Part shown: in pieces, positions 52,528 to 62,186 of the stretch
Numbering within the stretch: position 1 is the stretch's first letter
Layout: the number at the start of each line of letters is the position of its first letter
Assembly (NCBI GenBank): GCA_018241425.1
Contig: JAFEDU010000004.1
Span: 1-64,000, forward strand
DNA length: 64,000 nucleotides
Source: Pseudomonadota bacterium
GTDB taxonomy: Bacteria; Pseudomonadota; Gammaproteobacteria; Steroidobacterales; Steroidobacteraceae
Direction of reading: 5' to 3'
Notes under the pieces: model-generated
Seen by the model: the letters and a program-made list of their open reading frames with translations, nothing else
What the model was told of the DNA's origin: nothing
The model's database searches: none
Made by a program: the position numbers and the translations under genes

Positions 52528-53804
52528 TGGGCCCGCCCGCGCGTGATGTCGGTCACGAGGCCGTCGCTGATCATCACCAGCAGCGGTATGAATATGAGCC
52601 CGCCGGAGAGAAACGCGGTGAACGCCGAGGTCACCATGAGCTCGAACAAGCCGTACAGGCCACTCACGAGCAGCGCCACGGCTATCGGGCTCTTGCCGAG
52701 GCTGGTCGCGTAGATATCGACCGCCTTGACGACGAACCCGACCAGCAGCGACATCACGATCACGCCAGCGTACGAGAAGTCGACCCAGGCATCGGCGATA
52801 TAGAAGGCATCGAAGGTCGCATTCTCCGCGCCGAAGAAGTTCGCCACTCGCACGTAGGACGAGGTGAGCTCGCCGGATCCGAAGATCGAGTGGATGAGCC
52901 CGATGTTCATGCCCCAGGTGTGCGGCAGGTGATCGGGGTAGACGTAAAAGGTCTGGTATACGACCTCGTCATTGACCTCGAAGATGCGATAGGCGAGCCA
53001 CTCCGAGACGTCCCCGACCTGCAGGTCGGGCAGCGCCACGAGCGCGGCGCCGACGGCGCCCCCGAGTAGCACCACCAGCAGCAGCAGAATCCGCCCGAGC
53101 CCGATCTCCAGGCGCTTCGAGACCTGGAACAGGATTACCAGCTGCAGGACGTATACGACCCAGATGATCTTCTGGAAGGTGCCGACCTTGGCGGCGAACA
53201 GCACGACCGCGAGAACCGCACCGGTGATGAATACGTAACGACTGCGGGTGACGAGTCCCTTGACGAGCAGCAGGAAGCTGAGGAAGGGCGCGATGCAGAC
53301 CACCAGCATCTGGTAGAGGTAGCCGCCCTGCCCGCCCAGCTCGAAACGGAAGTTCTGCTTCTCGCGGGTGGAGTCCAGTGCAAAGAACGTGGCGATCTGC
53401 CCCAGCTTCCCCATGCCGACGAACATGGCGAGCATGAAGAGCGCCACCACGATCCCGGTCGCAGCCAGGAGCTGGTTGTTGGCGCCGTCGTCGCGGAGCG
53501 GGGTCTGCGACCAGCTGCGGACGTTGTATGCCGAGACGTTGGCCAGCCGCGAGAACGATGCGCGCGCCAGCTCGATCCCGATGATCAGGCAGAACCACAT
53601 GAGGATCAGGCACAGCGAGACGGTATCGCGCACCTCCTGGACGGCGTCGCCGTCGGCGAAATAGATGATCGTGCCGACCCCATAGAGCACGAAGAAACCC
53701 AGGAGCGTCAGCGGCGTCAGCAGGAGCCGCGCCGGCTCGCGCTGCCATACGTAGAGGGCCACCCCGATCAGGCAGCATGCGTGCACGTAGTCCAGGAACT
53801 GCAC
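52515..53804 (-). CDS. wzy: Wzy-type polysaccharide polymerase
   Basis: Integral membrane protein of 429 residues with about 11-12 helices and one large periplasmic loop (about 250-330). The sequence is otherwise variable, as is usual for Wzy. Assigned by topology, length and position between wzz and the amidotransferase genes. It would polymerise repeat units on the periplasmic side. Sequence identity to known polymerases is not visible by eye. Confidence 0.7.
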   Translation of the reverse strand: MQFLDYVHACCLIGVALYVWQREPARLLLTPLTLLGFFVLYGVGTIIYFADGDAVQEVRDTVSLCLILMWFCLIIGIELARASFSRLANVSAYNVRSWSQTPLRDDGANNQLLAATGIVVALFMLAMFVGMGKLGQIATFFALDSTREKQNFRFELGGQGGYLYQMLVVCIAPFLSFLLLVKGLVTRSRYVFITGAVLAVVLFAAKVGTFQKIIWVVYVLQLVILFQVSKRLEIGLGRILLLLVVLLGGAVGAALVALPDLQVGDVSEWLAYRIFEVNDEVVYQTFYVYPDHLPHTWGMNIGLIHSIFGSGELTSSYVRVANFFGAENATFDAFYIADAWVDFSYAGVIVMSLLVGFVVKAVDIYATSLGKSPIAVALLVSGLYGLFELMVTSAFTAFLSGGLIFIPLLVMISDGLVTDITRGRAQWQR

Positions 53805-53813
53805 GAGGACTTG

Positions 53814-54680
53814 TCAGCTCGTGCGGCGCCGGCGCGATGCTGCGATTACGATGCCCGCCAGCAGCCCCAGCAGTGCTCCGCCCAGCCCGTACAGTATGCG
53901 GTTGGGGCTGTCCCGGTCCTTGAAGTCGCGGGGGACCGCAGGATCGAGAACCTTGAATGCGTAGGCGTCGCGCGTCCGCGCCAGCATCGCATCGCGCAGC
54001 TCCGACTCCATGGCTTTGTAGATTGCCGCCCGCAATTCGACCACGGAGGTGTTCGCGGTCTCGTTGGTCAGGTACGCAAGGCTGCGGGTGTACTCGGCGA
54101 TGGCGCGCTGCCGCAGCGCATCGTCGGCCTCCGCGATGAACTGGTTGGCCCACTGGGCGGCCAGCTCGCGATCGCTCCAGGTGATGGACAGCTTCACGAT
54201 GCCGGTGCGGCGATCTTCGGTAATCTGGCGGAGCTTCTTGGAGAAGCGCTTCTCCCCGTCCGACAGCGTCGGCGGATCGTCGGTCTTCCACTTGCCCGCG
54301 TGCGCATCCCACTTGTTTGCAAACAGCACGGGGAGCAGGTTGTGCTTCTGGATGAACTCACGCGTGAATCCCTGCGAGCGCAGGTACTCGAGGAACTCCT
54401 CGGAGCGCTTGCCGGCGCCACCGAGACTGACTCCCGCCAACGCCGCAAGCCCCCCGAGGCTGCCGCCACCGAGATCTCCCATGCCGCCGGAGCCGTTGGT
54501 TGGGGCGAATACGACCTCCGAGCGCCAGTAGCGTGTGAGCGCGTACGAGAGGGCTACGCCAGCGATGCCGGCGACCAGCACGCACAGGATGATGAGTTTC
54601 GCGTTGCGGAGCAGGAAGCGTCCGATGGCGAACAGGCTGATCTGGGGTGTTATCGGGTCAACGTTCTGGTTCATGTCCAT
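53814..54680 (-). CDS. wzz: Wzz-type chain-length determinant
   Basis: Bitopic inner-membrane protein of about 288 residues with two transmembrane helices (about 22-45 and 262-282) around a periplasmic helical domain. The C-terminal helix is preceded by KVLDPAVPRDFKDRDSPNRI, the proline-rich Wzz motif. No cytoplasmic kinase domain is fused. The start is MDMNQN at 54680 or MNQN at 54674; both overlap the wbpI end. A glycine-rich loop (GGMGDLGGGSLGGLAAL) lies after the first helix. Confidence 0.87.
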   Translation of the reverse strand: MDMNQNVDPITPQISLFAIGRFLLRNAKLIILCVLVAGIAGVALSYALTRYWRSEVVFAPTNGSGGMGDLGGGSLGGLAALAGVSLGGAGKRSEEFLEYLRSQGFTREFIQKHNLLPVLFANKWDAHAGKWKTDDPPTLSDGEKRFSKKLRQITEDRRTGIVKLSITWSDRELAAQWANQFIAEADDALRQRAIAEYTRSLAYLTNETANTSVVELRAAIYKAMESELRDAMLARTRDAYAFKVLDPAVPRDFKDRDSPNRILYGLGGALLGLLAGIVIAASRRRRTS

Positions 54681-55794
54681 GCTCGCAAAGCTCGCAGACA
54701 GCCGCGACGATGTGGGTGGCGGCGTGACCATCGCCAAACGGTCCGCGCATGGCTGCCCCGGGGGTCAGCTGCGGTACCGCCCCCGGGAGATGCTCGAGCG
54801 CCTCGAGCACGCGGGAGCCGTCGCTGCCGGCAATCTGGTTGGCGCCGTTCTTCAGGGTCTCGACCCACTCGGTTTCGTTGCGCAGGGTGATGCAGGGTCG
54901 GCCGAGGAAGTATGCCTCCTTCTGCAGTCCCCCGGAGTCCGTCAGGACGCAGCGCGCTGCCTGCACCAGGGCCAGCATGTCCAGGTAGCCCAGCGGGTCC
55001 GTGATCAGCAGGTTGCGCCCGGGCTGCCAGTCGCTGACCGCCTCACGCAGCACCGCGGCGGTGCGCGGATGGACCGGGAACACGATCTGGCCGAAGCGCT
55101 CGGCGGCCTGGTTGAGGGCCGTCAGCAGCGTACGCAGCTCCGCCGGGGATGTGTTTTCCGCGCGATGCACGGTGGCGACACCGAAGGTCGCCCCGCGGAC
55201 CTTGAGTGAGTCCAGGATCGCGGAATGTGAAGCGGCCAGGCGCGCGCTGAAGAGCACGGCGTCGTACATCACGTCTCCGGTCAGCTGCGCCCGGGGCGCG
55301 AGGCCCTCGAGCGCCAGGTTCGCCATCGCGGTATCGGTCGGCGCGCACAGCAGCTGGGACAGATGATCGGTGGCTATCCGGTTCAGCTCCTCCGGCATGC
55401 GCCGGTTGAAGCTGCGCAGGCCCGCCTCGACGTGCACCACGGGAATGTGCAGCTTGGCGGCGGCGAGTGCCCCCGCGAGGGTCGAATTCGTGTCCCCGTA
55501 CACGATCACGGCATCCGGGGACGTTTCCAGGAGGTAGCGCTCGATCGCCTCCAGCATGCGGGCGGTCTGGGCGCCCTGCGAACCCGAGCCCACGCCGAGG
55601 TTCACCGTCGGCCGCGGGATCTCGAGCTCGTCGAAGAACACCTTCGACATCGATTCGTCGTAGTGCTGCCCGGTATGGACGATGCAGTCGGCGATCGGCT
55701 GGCGCGAGCGCGCCATGGCGCGCGCCACGGGGGCCAGCTTCACGAACTGAGGCCGGGCTCCGACTACGCTCACCGTGCGCAGCGGCCGCGTCAC
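54658..55794 (-). CDS. WbpI/WecB-family UDP-sugar 2-epimerase
   Basis: Non-hydrolysing C2-epimerase of 378 residues. [18 protein letters not shown] at the start, [45 protein letters not shown] and [17 protein letters not shown]. The ARPQFVK form and EWVE segment resemble WbpI (acting on UDP-2,3-diacetamido-glucuronate) more than E. coli WecB. It begins at GTG 55794, overlapping the acetyltransferase stop (GTGTGA). In this cluster the likely product is the manno-configured diamino uronic acid. Confidence 0.85.
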   Translation of the reverse strand: MTRPLRTVSVVGARPQFVKLAPVARAMARSRQPIADCIVHTGQHYDESMSKVFFDELEIPRPTVNLGVGSGSQGAQTARMLEAIERYLLETSPDAVIVYGDTNSTLAGALAAAKLHIPVVHVEAGLRSFNRRMPEELNRIATDHLSQLLCAPTDTAMANLALEGLAPRAQLTGDVMYDAVLFSARLAASHSAILDSLKVRGATFGVATVHRAENTSPAELRTLLTALNQAAERFGQIVFPVHPRTAAVLREAVSDWQPGRNLLITDPLGYLDMLALVQAARCVLTDSGGLQKEAYFLGRPCITLRNETEWVETLKNGANQIAGSDGSRVLEALEHLPGAVPQLTPGAAMRGPFGDGHAATHIVAAVCELCEHGHEPER

Positions 55795-56372
55795 ACGGTC
55801 CCCACCGCAATGCACACGCCGTCGCGCAGCACATAGCGCTCGCCGCTCTCGTCGCAGCGGGCCTCGCCGTTGCCCTCGAGCGGCAGCCCGAGGCGCCTGC
55901 CGTGCCGGCTCATCCAGCCGATCTGTCGAGCCGGCACGCCCACCACGAGGGCGTGTGGCGGCACGTCGCGGTTGACGACAGCTCCGGCACCCACGAATGC
56001 GTACTCGCCGATCGTGGTGCCGCACACGATGGTGCAGTTGGCGCCAAGCGTCGCGCCGCGGCGCACCAGCGTGTCGCGGTACTCGTGCTTGCGGCTCACG
56101 GCCGAGCGCGGGTTGTAGACGTTGGTGAAGACCATGCTCGGCCCGCAGAAAACATCGTCCTCCAGCGTCACGTTGTCGTACACCGAGACGTTGTTCTGGA
56201 TCTTCACGTTACGTCCGATCTGCACCCGGTTGCCGACGTAGACGTTCTGGCCGAGCGAGCAGTCCGCACCGATCCGCGCACCGGCGCACACGTGCGTCCA
56301 GTGCCAGATCCGGGTGCCCTCCCCGATGCTGGCACCGGCGTCGACGATCGCGCTCGCATGGACCGTGGCCAC
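55791..56372 (-). CDS. WbpD-like UDP-amino-sugar N-acetyltransferase
   Basis: Left-handed beta-helix (hexapeptide) acetyltransferase of 193 residues. Regular I/V-G-x-x-x-x repeats run from [17 protein letters not shown] to [13 protein letters not shown], with the family motif [14 protein letters not shown]. In WbpD/WlbB this enzyme acetylates the 3-amino group of UDP-GlcNAc3N-uronate. It lies 4 bases after the oxidoreductase gene and overlaps wbpI. Confidence 0.88.
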   Translation of the reverse strand: MATVHASAIVDAGASIGEGTRIWHWTHVCAGARIGADCSLGQNVYVGNRVQIGRNVKIQNNVSVYDNVTLEDDVFCGPSMVFTNVYNPRSAVSRKHEYRDTLVRRGATLGANCTIVCGTTIGEYAFVGAGAVVNRDVPPHALVVGVPARQIGWMSRHGRRLGLPLEGNGEARCDESGERYVLRDGVCIAVGTV

Positions 56373-56376
56373 GGCT

Positions 56377-57435
56377 TCAGTACTCCAGCGGCAGCGCGAC
56401 GCGGCGCCCGTCGCGGGCCGACAGGTAGCTCGCGATCAGGACCTCGAGCGATCGCAGTCCCTCGCGCCCGTCGGTCTCGGGCTCCGCCTCACCCCGCAGG
56501 GTGCGGATCACGTTGTCGTAGTAAAGCGGGTGTCCGAAGCCGTACACCGAGGTCGTGGCGTAGCTGGCCTCCTCGACCTGCGCATCCTCGGGCTCCGGGC
56601 TCGCGAACTCCCAGTGCTCGATCTTGTTGACCGCGACGCCACCCACGCGCACGGTGCCGGTCTCGCCGAGCACCGTGATCGAGCCCTCGTAGTTCTTCGG
56701 GTAAGTCAGCATCGTCGCGTTGATGGAGCCCAGCGCCCCGGAGCGCCAGCGGATGCCCACGACCGCGGTGTCCTCCACCTGGATGTCGCGGGCCAGCGTT
56801 GCGGTGTAGGCCTGCACGCTTTCCACCGGCCCGATCAGCCAGTCGACCAGATCGACATAGTGGCTCGCCTGGTTCATGAGCGCGCCGCCGTCGAACTCCC
56901 AGGTGCCGCGCCAGCGGGCGCCGTCGTAGTAGCTCTGCGGCCGGCTCCAGAAGACGTTGAGGTTGACCATGTAAATGCGCCCGAAGCGCTTGTTGTCGAC
57001 GGCCTTCTTGAGCAGCTGCAGCGTCGCGTTGCGGCGGTTCTGCTTGACGACGAACAGCCGCACGTTGGCGGCATCGCAGGCTTCCACCATGCGCTTGCCG
57101 TCGGCCCAGCGGGTCGCCATGGGCTTTTCGGTGATCACGTGCCGGCCAGCGGCGGCCACCTGCACGGTCTGTGGCGCGTGCAGGCCGCTGGGAGTGCACA
57201 GGAGCACCACGTCGGCATCGCAGCCGTCGAGCATGCTGGTGAGGGAGTTGTATCCCGGCGCCCCGGTGCGCGCGGTCGCGGCCTCGAGCGCTGCGCGGTC
57301 GCCGTCGCACACGGCGACCAGTTCCATGCGCTCGCCATGCGCCGCGATCGCCTCGAAATGGCGCTGCGCGATGCGCCCGCAGCCGACCAGCGCTACGCGG
57401 ATCTTGCGGTCGACCACGACCTCATAGGTGCTCAT
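56377..57435 (-). CDS. WbpB-like UDP-GlcNAcA 3-dehydrogenase (Gfo/Idh/MocA)
   Basis: NAD-dependent oxidoreductase of 352 residues. N-terminal Rossmann loop [17 protein letters not shown], then [17 protein letters not shown] with the catalytic Lys, and [19 protein letters not shown], the WbpB/WlbA signature. It makes the 3-keto intermediate that an aminotransferase (WbpE) would aminate; no such aminotransferase is in this window. It follows the MarR regulator with a 4-base overlap. Confidence 0.88.
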   Translation of the reverse strand: MSTYEVVVDRKIRVALVGCGRIAQRHFEAIAAHGERMELVAVCDGDRAALEAATARTGAPGYNSLTSMLDGCDADVVLLCTPSGLHAPQTVQVAAAGRHVITEKPMATRWADGKRMVEACDAANVRLFVVKQNRRNATLQLLKKAVDNKRFGRIYMVNLNVFWSRPQSYYDGARWRGTWEFDGGALMNQASHYVDLVDWLIGPVESVQAYTATLARDIQVEDTAVVGIRWRSGALGSINATMLTYPKNYEGSITVLGETGTVRVGGVAVNKIEHWEFASPEPEDAQVEEASYATTSVYGFGHPLYYDNVIRTLRGEAEPETDGREGLRSLEVLIASYLSARDGRRVALPLEY

Positions 57436-57818
57436 CTGTTCTCCATCCGGTGTCTGCCCCAGGTCCCCGTGCCGCGCGCGGGCGTCGTGCGCGCACCCCT
57501 GCCGGAGGCCTCCCGCCGCAGCTGCTCGATCTCGGATCGCAGCGTCTCGTATTCGCGCATCTTGATGCGCAGGTACCGACCGGTGAGCAGCGCCTTCTGC
57601 GCAACGCCGTCCGGGGTCAGAAGGTAGCGGTACGCCACCCGGTTGCGGCTGTTCCTGAGCGGCACTGCCCGTACGTAGCCCTGTTGCACCAGGGCCCGCA
57701 GGCAGTAGTTGACCTTGCCGAGGCTGATGCCGAACTCGCCGGCCAGCTCGCGCTGGCTCACGCGCGGGTTGGCGGCGATCAGGCGCATGAGCTGCAGCGG
57801 CATCTCGTCCACACTCAT
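57432..57818 (-). CDS. MarR-like EPS-associated transcriptional regulator
   Basis: A 128-residue regulator of the type found at the head of EPS clusters. Winged helix about 5-75: MRLIAANPRVSQRELAGEFG, ISLGKVNYCLRALVQQGYV, then YRYLLTPDGVAQKALLTGRYLRIKMREYE, a C-terminal helix that probably dimerises, and a basic tail. It is the first gene of the segment that includes WbpB/D/I. Its own promoter, at 57854-57901, carries interleaved dyads. Confidence 0.85.
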   Translation of the reverse strand: MSVDEMPLQLMRLIAANPRVSQRELAGEFGISLGKVNYCLRALVQQGYVRAVPLRNSRNRVAYRYLLTPDGVAQKALLTGRYLRIKMREYETLRSEIEQLRREASGRGARTTPARGTGTWGRHRMENR

Positions 57819-57853
57819 AGTCGGTGCCCGCTCCGCGGCGCGTGGATCGGTGT

Positions 57854-57901
57854 GTTCAACGATTGAACGTTGAGCCTAGAAGCGCCTCCACGCCTTGTCA
57901 A
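57854..57901 (-). promoter_or_regulatory. Promoter and operator of the EPS regulator operon
   Basis: On the minus strand TTGACA (57901-57896), a perfect -35, is followed by 17 bases and TAGGCT (57878-57873). Just downstream lie two interleaved perfect dyads: TCAACG (57856-57861) with CGTTGA (57868-57873), and GTTCAA (57854-57859) with TTGAAC (57863-57868). They cover the expected start point, a classic place for repression, probably by the MarR-like product. Confidence 0.7.
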
Positions 57902-57911
57902 ACGCACGCGC

Positions 57912-60900
57912 CTAGAAGGAGTGCACTGCCGCAACCGCGATCGCCACGTTGTAGAGAATGCCCGTGACGGCCTGCCAGAACGGCAGCGGTGGCATGCGCT
58001 CGGTATCGAGCGGCACCACGATCGTGTCGCCCGGCTGCATCTTCACGCCCGAGTTGTGCTCGAACCAGCGGCTGCCCTCGCTCGAGACCACGCCGCCGTT
58101 GGCACGGACGACGTAGATGCGACTGCGGTCGGCGCGGCGCGTCACCCCGCCGCTCAGCGAGATGTAGTCCTCGCGCGTCAGGCGCGGGTTGTAGAGGAGC
58201 GAGGTCGAGTTCTGCACCTCGCCCATCACGGTGACCTGCTGCTGGAAGCGCGGCACGATCAGCTGGTCGCCGTCGCGCAACACGATGTCGTCGGCGGAAC
58301 CAACGCGCTCGCGCATCAGCCGCGGCAGGTCGATGACCATGCGGCCCACCGCGCGCGCCCCGCGCACCTGCCCGAGCAGCGACTGCCCGAGCGTAATGGT
58401 CGAGGTACCGCCGCCAGCGACACCGTTGGCCGCCGCCGAGATCGCCAGCGCGGTGATGTCGGTCTGCATGCGGGCCGCGATCTGGTCGAGCTGCTCCTGC
58501 TCGCGCTTGCGCAGCCATTCGCGAGTGAACACGCTGCCCTCAGGGAAGGCGAAGTTGGTAAGTCCGCCGGCGCGTTCGATCACCGACTTGAGCGTCTCGC
58601 CGCGGCGGATGTTGTATGCACCGGGGAAGCGCACCTCCCCTTTCAGCACCACGACCTCCTGGTCGCTCCACAGCGGCACCTGCTTGATCGTGAGGGTGTC
58701 AAAGGCCTGGAGCGTGATATTGGCGTTCGGGTCACCGCGCAGGGCCGAGGCCAGGTCGATCGGGATCAGCTTGGTCTGGCGCGAGTCGCCCACGACATAG
58801 CGCGCCAGCTCGGCCTGGGAGCCGTAAGCCGCATCCGCGGCGCCGCCGCCGGCACGCACCAGGTCCGCCACGCGCATCCCGGGCTCGAGCGGGTATTCGC
58901 CCGGCACCTTGACCTGGCCGGCGACATGTACGGTCTGGGTCGGCTGTGCGGAGGTGCCCTGCACCCGCAGCTCCTCGAGCAGCGGCTGGATCACCTGGTC
59001 GCGGCCGGAGGCCAGGTCGAACACCGTGATGCGGTCGCGCGGCATCAGGGGCGTGTCGAGGTCCGAGCCCGGCGCGCGCAGCGCCGCCGCGAGGTCCGCG
59101 GACAGCACCGTGATGTGGCGGTCGGGCGGCACTTCACGGCGGATGAGGAGGTAATGCAGGTCGGCATCCGGCCGCAGGTCATCGACGGAGGGGATCACGT
59201 CCGTCAGGCGGATACCCTGGTGATAGGCATACGAGCCCGGCGAGAAGGTGTGCCCCGCGATCTGGATCCCGGAGTCCAGCGTCGGGCGCAGGCGCATGAC
59301 CCGCACCAGGTCGCCGTTGCGCACGGCCTCGACACGCGCACCGCCAGTGAGGTCCACCGGCACCACGACGCGGTGCTGGGCCGCGTCGATGCGGGTGAGC
59401 ATGGCATTGGACAGGTCCGCTTCCGGGGTGACGCCGCCGGCGAGCTCCAGCACGTCAGCCACCGTCGCGTTGCCCTTCACCTCGTAGATGGCCGGTCGCC
59501 GCACCTCGCCATCGATGCTGACGGTCGCCCCCACGGGCGGGATGAAGATGACATCGCCGGAGAGCAGCTTCACGTCATCGCTGGTGTCGCCGCGGATCAG
59601 CAGGTCATACAGGTCGAAGCGCCGCACCAGTTCGCCATGGCGCTTCAGCTGGACGTTGCGCAGCGAGCCGGCGCGCTTGGCGCCGCCCGAGGCATACAGC
59701 GCCGAGGTGATGGTGGCGAGGCCGCTCACGGTGTAGGTACCGGGATAACGCGCCTCGCCGACCACGAAGACGCGGATGGAACGCGTGTCGCCCATGGAGA
59801 CGCTCGCGTGCGTTCCCATCATCTGGCGGCCGACCCGCGACTCGATCGCATCGCGCGCGGCGTCGTAGCTGAGGCCCGCCACGGCCACGGGCCCGATGTC
59901 GGGCAGGTTGATCTTGCCATCGCGGCCGACCACCAGCTGCAGGTGCCGGTTCTGCGTGCCGTACAGCTGCACGATGAGCTGGTCGCCCGGGCCGACGACG
60001 TACTCGGACGGCACCGGCACGTTGGTGGACGGGGCAAACGTCGACAGGTCATGGTCGAACAGGTCGTAACCGAAGGGCTTCAGTCCCTCCATGCCGGTCT
60101 TCTTCAGCGGCAGGCGCGTCAGGCGCACGTCCAGCCCGCGGAATGCCGGCTCCACCTTGAGCCGCAGCGTCGCCTGCTCCTCGGTGAGGCCCAGGAGCTG
60201 CATCGGCGCGAAGCCGGGCAACGCCAGGCTGCCGTCGGCCCCGAGCCGGTACGGATTCTTGGAGCGCACCAGCTCCATGAGCTTCTCGATGCGGGTGCGC
60301 TTGTCCTCGGTCAGGGAGGCCTCGAAGGCGGTCATGGGCAGGCCGCTGGCATTGGTCCCGACGCCGTTGCTGGCGGCGGCGCCATTGCTCGCCAATCCCG
60401 CACCGGCGGCGGTCTGCGCCGCCTGCGCCTTCTGCGCGTCGGTGGCGGCAGCCATCGCGACCGCCTGGGTGCTCTGGGGCGCGTACAGGGAGGATTCGTA
60501 CGGGGGCACGGGCCGCGGCGGCAGCTGGAAGTCGATCTCCACGATCACCCAGTCGCGCGCCTTCAGCACCGGGATCAGCGAGTCCTCCTCTTCCTGATCC
60601 TCCTCGTCGAGCTTCTTGCGGTCACCCGCCTTGCCCTTGGCGTCGCTCGTGCCGTAGGGGTTGAAGGAGCGCGCCCGCCCGAACTGGTCGGTCGAGGTGC
60701 GGTCCCCGGTTCCGAAGCCGGACTGGTCGGAGGTCCCCAGGCCCCCGGCACCGCCCTTGGTCATCGACTCGAGGATGGCCTGCTGCTGCTCGGGGCTTAA
60801 GCCCTGGAAGATCTGCAGTTGCTCGGCACTGGGCGCGCTCTGCCCCATCGCGAGCTCGGGGGATCCCGCAATGCAGCCCAGCAGGAGCACCAGGGCCCAA

Positions 60901-60932
60901 AGCAGCCCGCGCAGCGGTCGGATCACTCGCAT
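57912..60932 (-). CDS. Large Wza-like polysaccharide export protein with multiple SLBB domains
   Basis: A 1006-residue exporter, far longer than classic Wza (about 380). Signal peptide about 1-30 with LLLGC near residue 19 as a possible lipobox. A low-complexity acidic stretch (about 60-125) comes before the polysaccharide-export domain (about 300-400: PSEYVVGPGDQLIVQLYG). About six SLBB-like units follow (AGLSYDAARDAIES, VEGEVRRPAIYEVK, VAGQVKVPGEYPLEPGM, LKGEVRFPGAYNIRRGETL), and the C-terminus is hydrophobic and ends in Phe. It likely forms the periplasmic and outer-membrane conduit. AAAGG precedes the ATG; TACAAT at 61015-61010 may be its -10. No Wzc kinase gene accompanies it. Confidence 0.87.
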   Translation of the reverse strand: MRVIRPLRGLLWALVLLLGCIAGSPELAMGQSAPSAEQLQIFQGLSPEQQQAILESMTKGGAGGLGTSDQSGFGTGDRTSTDQFGRARSFNPYGTSDAKGKAGDRKKLDEEDQEEEDSLIPVLKARDWVIVEIDFQLPPRPVPPYESSLYAPQSTQAVAMAAATDAQKAQAAQTAAGAGLASNGAAASNGVGTNASGLPMTAFEASLTEDKRTRIEKLMELVRSKNPYRLGADGSLALPGFAPMQLLGLTEEQATLRLKVEPAFRGLDVRLTRLPLKKTGMEGLKPFGYDLFDHDLSTFAPSTNVPVPSEYVVGPGDQLIVQLYGTQNRHLQLVVGRDGKINLPDIGPVAVAGLSYDAARDAIESRVGRQMMGTHASVSMGDTRSIRVFVVGEARYPGTYTVSGLATITSALYASGGAKRAGSLRNVQLKRHGELVRRFDLYDLLIRGDTSDDVKLLSGDVIFIPPVGATVSIDGEVRRPAIYEVKGNATVADVLELAGGVTPEADLSNAMLTRIDAAQHRVVVPVDLTGGARVEAVRNGDLVRVMRLRPTLDSGIQIAGHTFSPGSYAYHQGIRLTDVIPSVDDLRPDADLHYLLIRREVPPDRHITVLSADLAAALRAPGSDLDTPLMPRDRITVFDLASGRDQVIQPLLEELRVQGTSAQPTQTVHVAGQVKVPGEYPLEPGMRVADLVRAGGGAADAAYGSQAELARYVVGDSRQTKLIPIDLASALRGDPNANITLQAFDTLTIKQVPLWSDQEVVVLKGEVRFPGAYNIRRGETLKSVIERAGGLTNFAFPEGSVFTREWLRKREQEQLDQIAARMQTDITALAISAAANGVAGGGTSTITLGQSLLGQVRGARAVGRMVIDLPRLMRERVGSADDIVLRDGDQLIVPRFQQQVTVMGEVQNSTSLLYNPRLTREDYISLSGGVTRRADRSRIYVVRANGGVVSSEGSRWFEHNSGVKMQPGDTIVVPLDTERMPPLPFWQAVTGILYNVAIAVAAVHSF

Positions 60933-61044
60933 CGTTGACCTTTATCAGTAGGCAAGGGCGTCACGCGGCCGATTTTCGTCTTGGTGCCGGCACTGCGGCG
61001 CAACTCGCTATTGTACTGGATGCGGAGCGGCACGGCCGGAAGCC

Positions 61045-62172
61045 TCAGGCAGCGCCCGAGGACGCAGCCGGGCCCCCGGCGCCCGTGAGCCTGCACCAGG
61101 TGCTAAAGAAGGTGTCCACGGAAACCGCATCGGCCCGGCTGGAGACCGGCGGGCCGCCCACGCTCAGCACGGGGCTCCCGTCCGGGCTGCGCGGCAGCCA
61201 GGAAGCGGGTGCCTCGGCACCGTAGAGCACCACGAGCGGCACGCTCAGGGCGGCGGTCGCATGGGCCGGACCGGTATCGACCGAAACCACGCTGCTGGCG
61301 ATCTCGCACAGGGCGTACAGCTCCCGCAGCGTGGTCCCGATAGTCACCACATCCGCAAGCCCGGTAGCGTCACGGATCTCCCCGAGCATCGGCACCTCTT
61401 CCTGCGAGCCGCGCAGGACCAGGAGCGCCCCGGGGCGGGCGGCGTGGATCCGGCGGAGGAGCTCCGACCAGCGCTCGACCGGCCACCACTTGTCGTCGGT
61501 GTTGAGGCGCCGCCAGCGCTCGCGTCGCGGTCCCATGCTGCGGTGGTTGCCCGGCTGCACCAGGATCAGCTCGCGCCCCGCCCATCCCCGCTCGCGCAGC
61601 ATGCGGTCGCGCTCCCGCCGCTCCGCATCCAGAACGTACAGGCGCGGGCCGTTGAGGGCGTCTTGCGGGGGCGCCGGGTAGTCCACCTCGCGCAGCGCAG
61701 CGGGGGTGCGGTAACCGAGCGCGACCATCCGATCGACCAGGTGCTGTCCCTCGATCACGGGCTGGTCGGTGAGGAACACGCAGCGGGCCGGGTCAACGCC
61801 CGCGAGCCGCAGCATGCGGCGGATGCGCGGCAACTGCCGGTAGTGGCGCTCGCAGATGTAAATCGGTCCCGGGGCGCTGTCCTTCAGCGCGCGCCGCACG
61901 GGACGCCACGCCGAGTCCAGCAGGAACGGCAGGTGACGGTGGAACGCCCACACGGAGGCAACGTCGGGGTTGCCGAAGTAGGTCGTGGGCGTCCAGGAAC
62001 CGGTGCCGATCACCTGGCACGGCCGCCCGTAGCGGCGATGCAGCAGGTTCAGCATGCGCGTCACCATCACCATGTCGCCCAGGCGGCAGAAAAAGAAGAC
62101 GGTAGGCGTCACGGGCGCGGCCGCCGCGGTCGCGGCGCCCCCAACAACCTGCTTGAAACCCCCGCTGGCCAT
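61045..62172 (-). CDS. Glycosyltransferase family 9 (heptosyltransferase-like)
   Basis: GT-B transferase of 375 residues. After a basic Ala-rich start it shows VFFFCRLGDMVMVTRMLNLLH, ILVQPGNHRSMG, a mid-protein WRRLNTDDKWWPVERWSELL and the donor motif SSVVSVDTGPAHATAALSVPLVVLYG, all GT9/ADP-heptose-transferase features. Here it probably adds one sugar of the exopolysaccharide or modifies the outer core. It lies between the SLBB exporter and wzi, 14 bases after the wzi stop. Confidence 0.87.
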   Translation of the reverse strand: MASGGFKQVVGGAATAAAAPVTPTVFFFCRLGDMVMVTRMLNLLHRRYGRPCQVIGTGSWTPTTYFGNPDVASVWAFHRHLPFLLDSAWRPVRRALKDSAPGPIYICERHYRQLPRIRRMLRLAGVDPARCVFLTDQPVIEGQHLVDRMVALGYRTPAALREVDYPAPPQDALNGPRLYVLDAERRERDRMLRERGWAGRELILVQPGNHRSMGPRRERWRRLNTDDKWWPVERWSELLRRIHAARPGALLVLRGSQEEVPMLGEIRDATGLADVVTIGTTLRELYALCEIASSVVSVDTGPAHATAALSVPLVVLYGAEAPASWLPRSPDGSPVLSVGGPPVSSRADAVSVDTFFSTWCRLTGAGGPAASSGAA

Positions 62173-62186
62173 GAGGCGGCGGCCGC

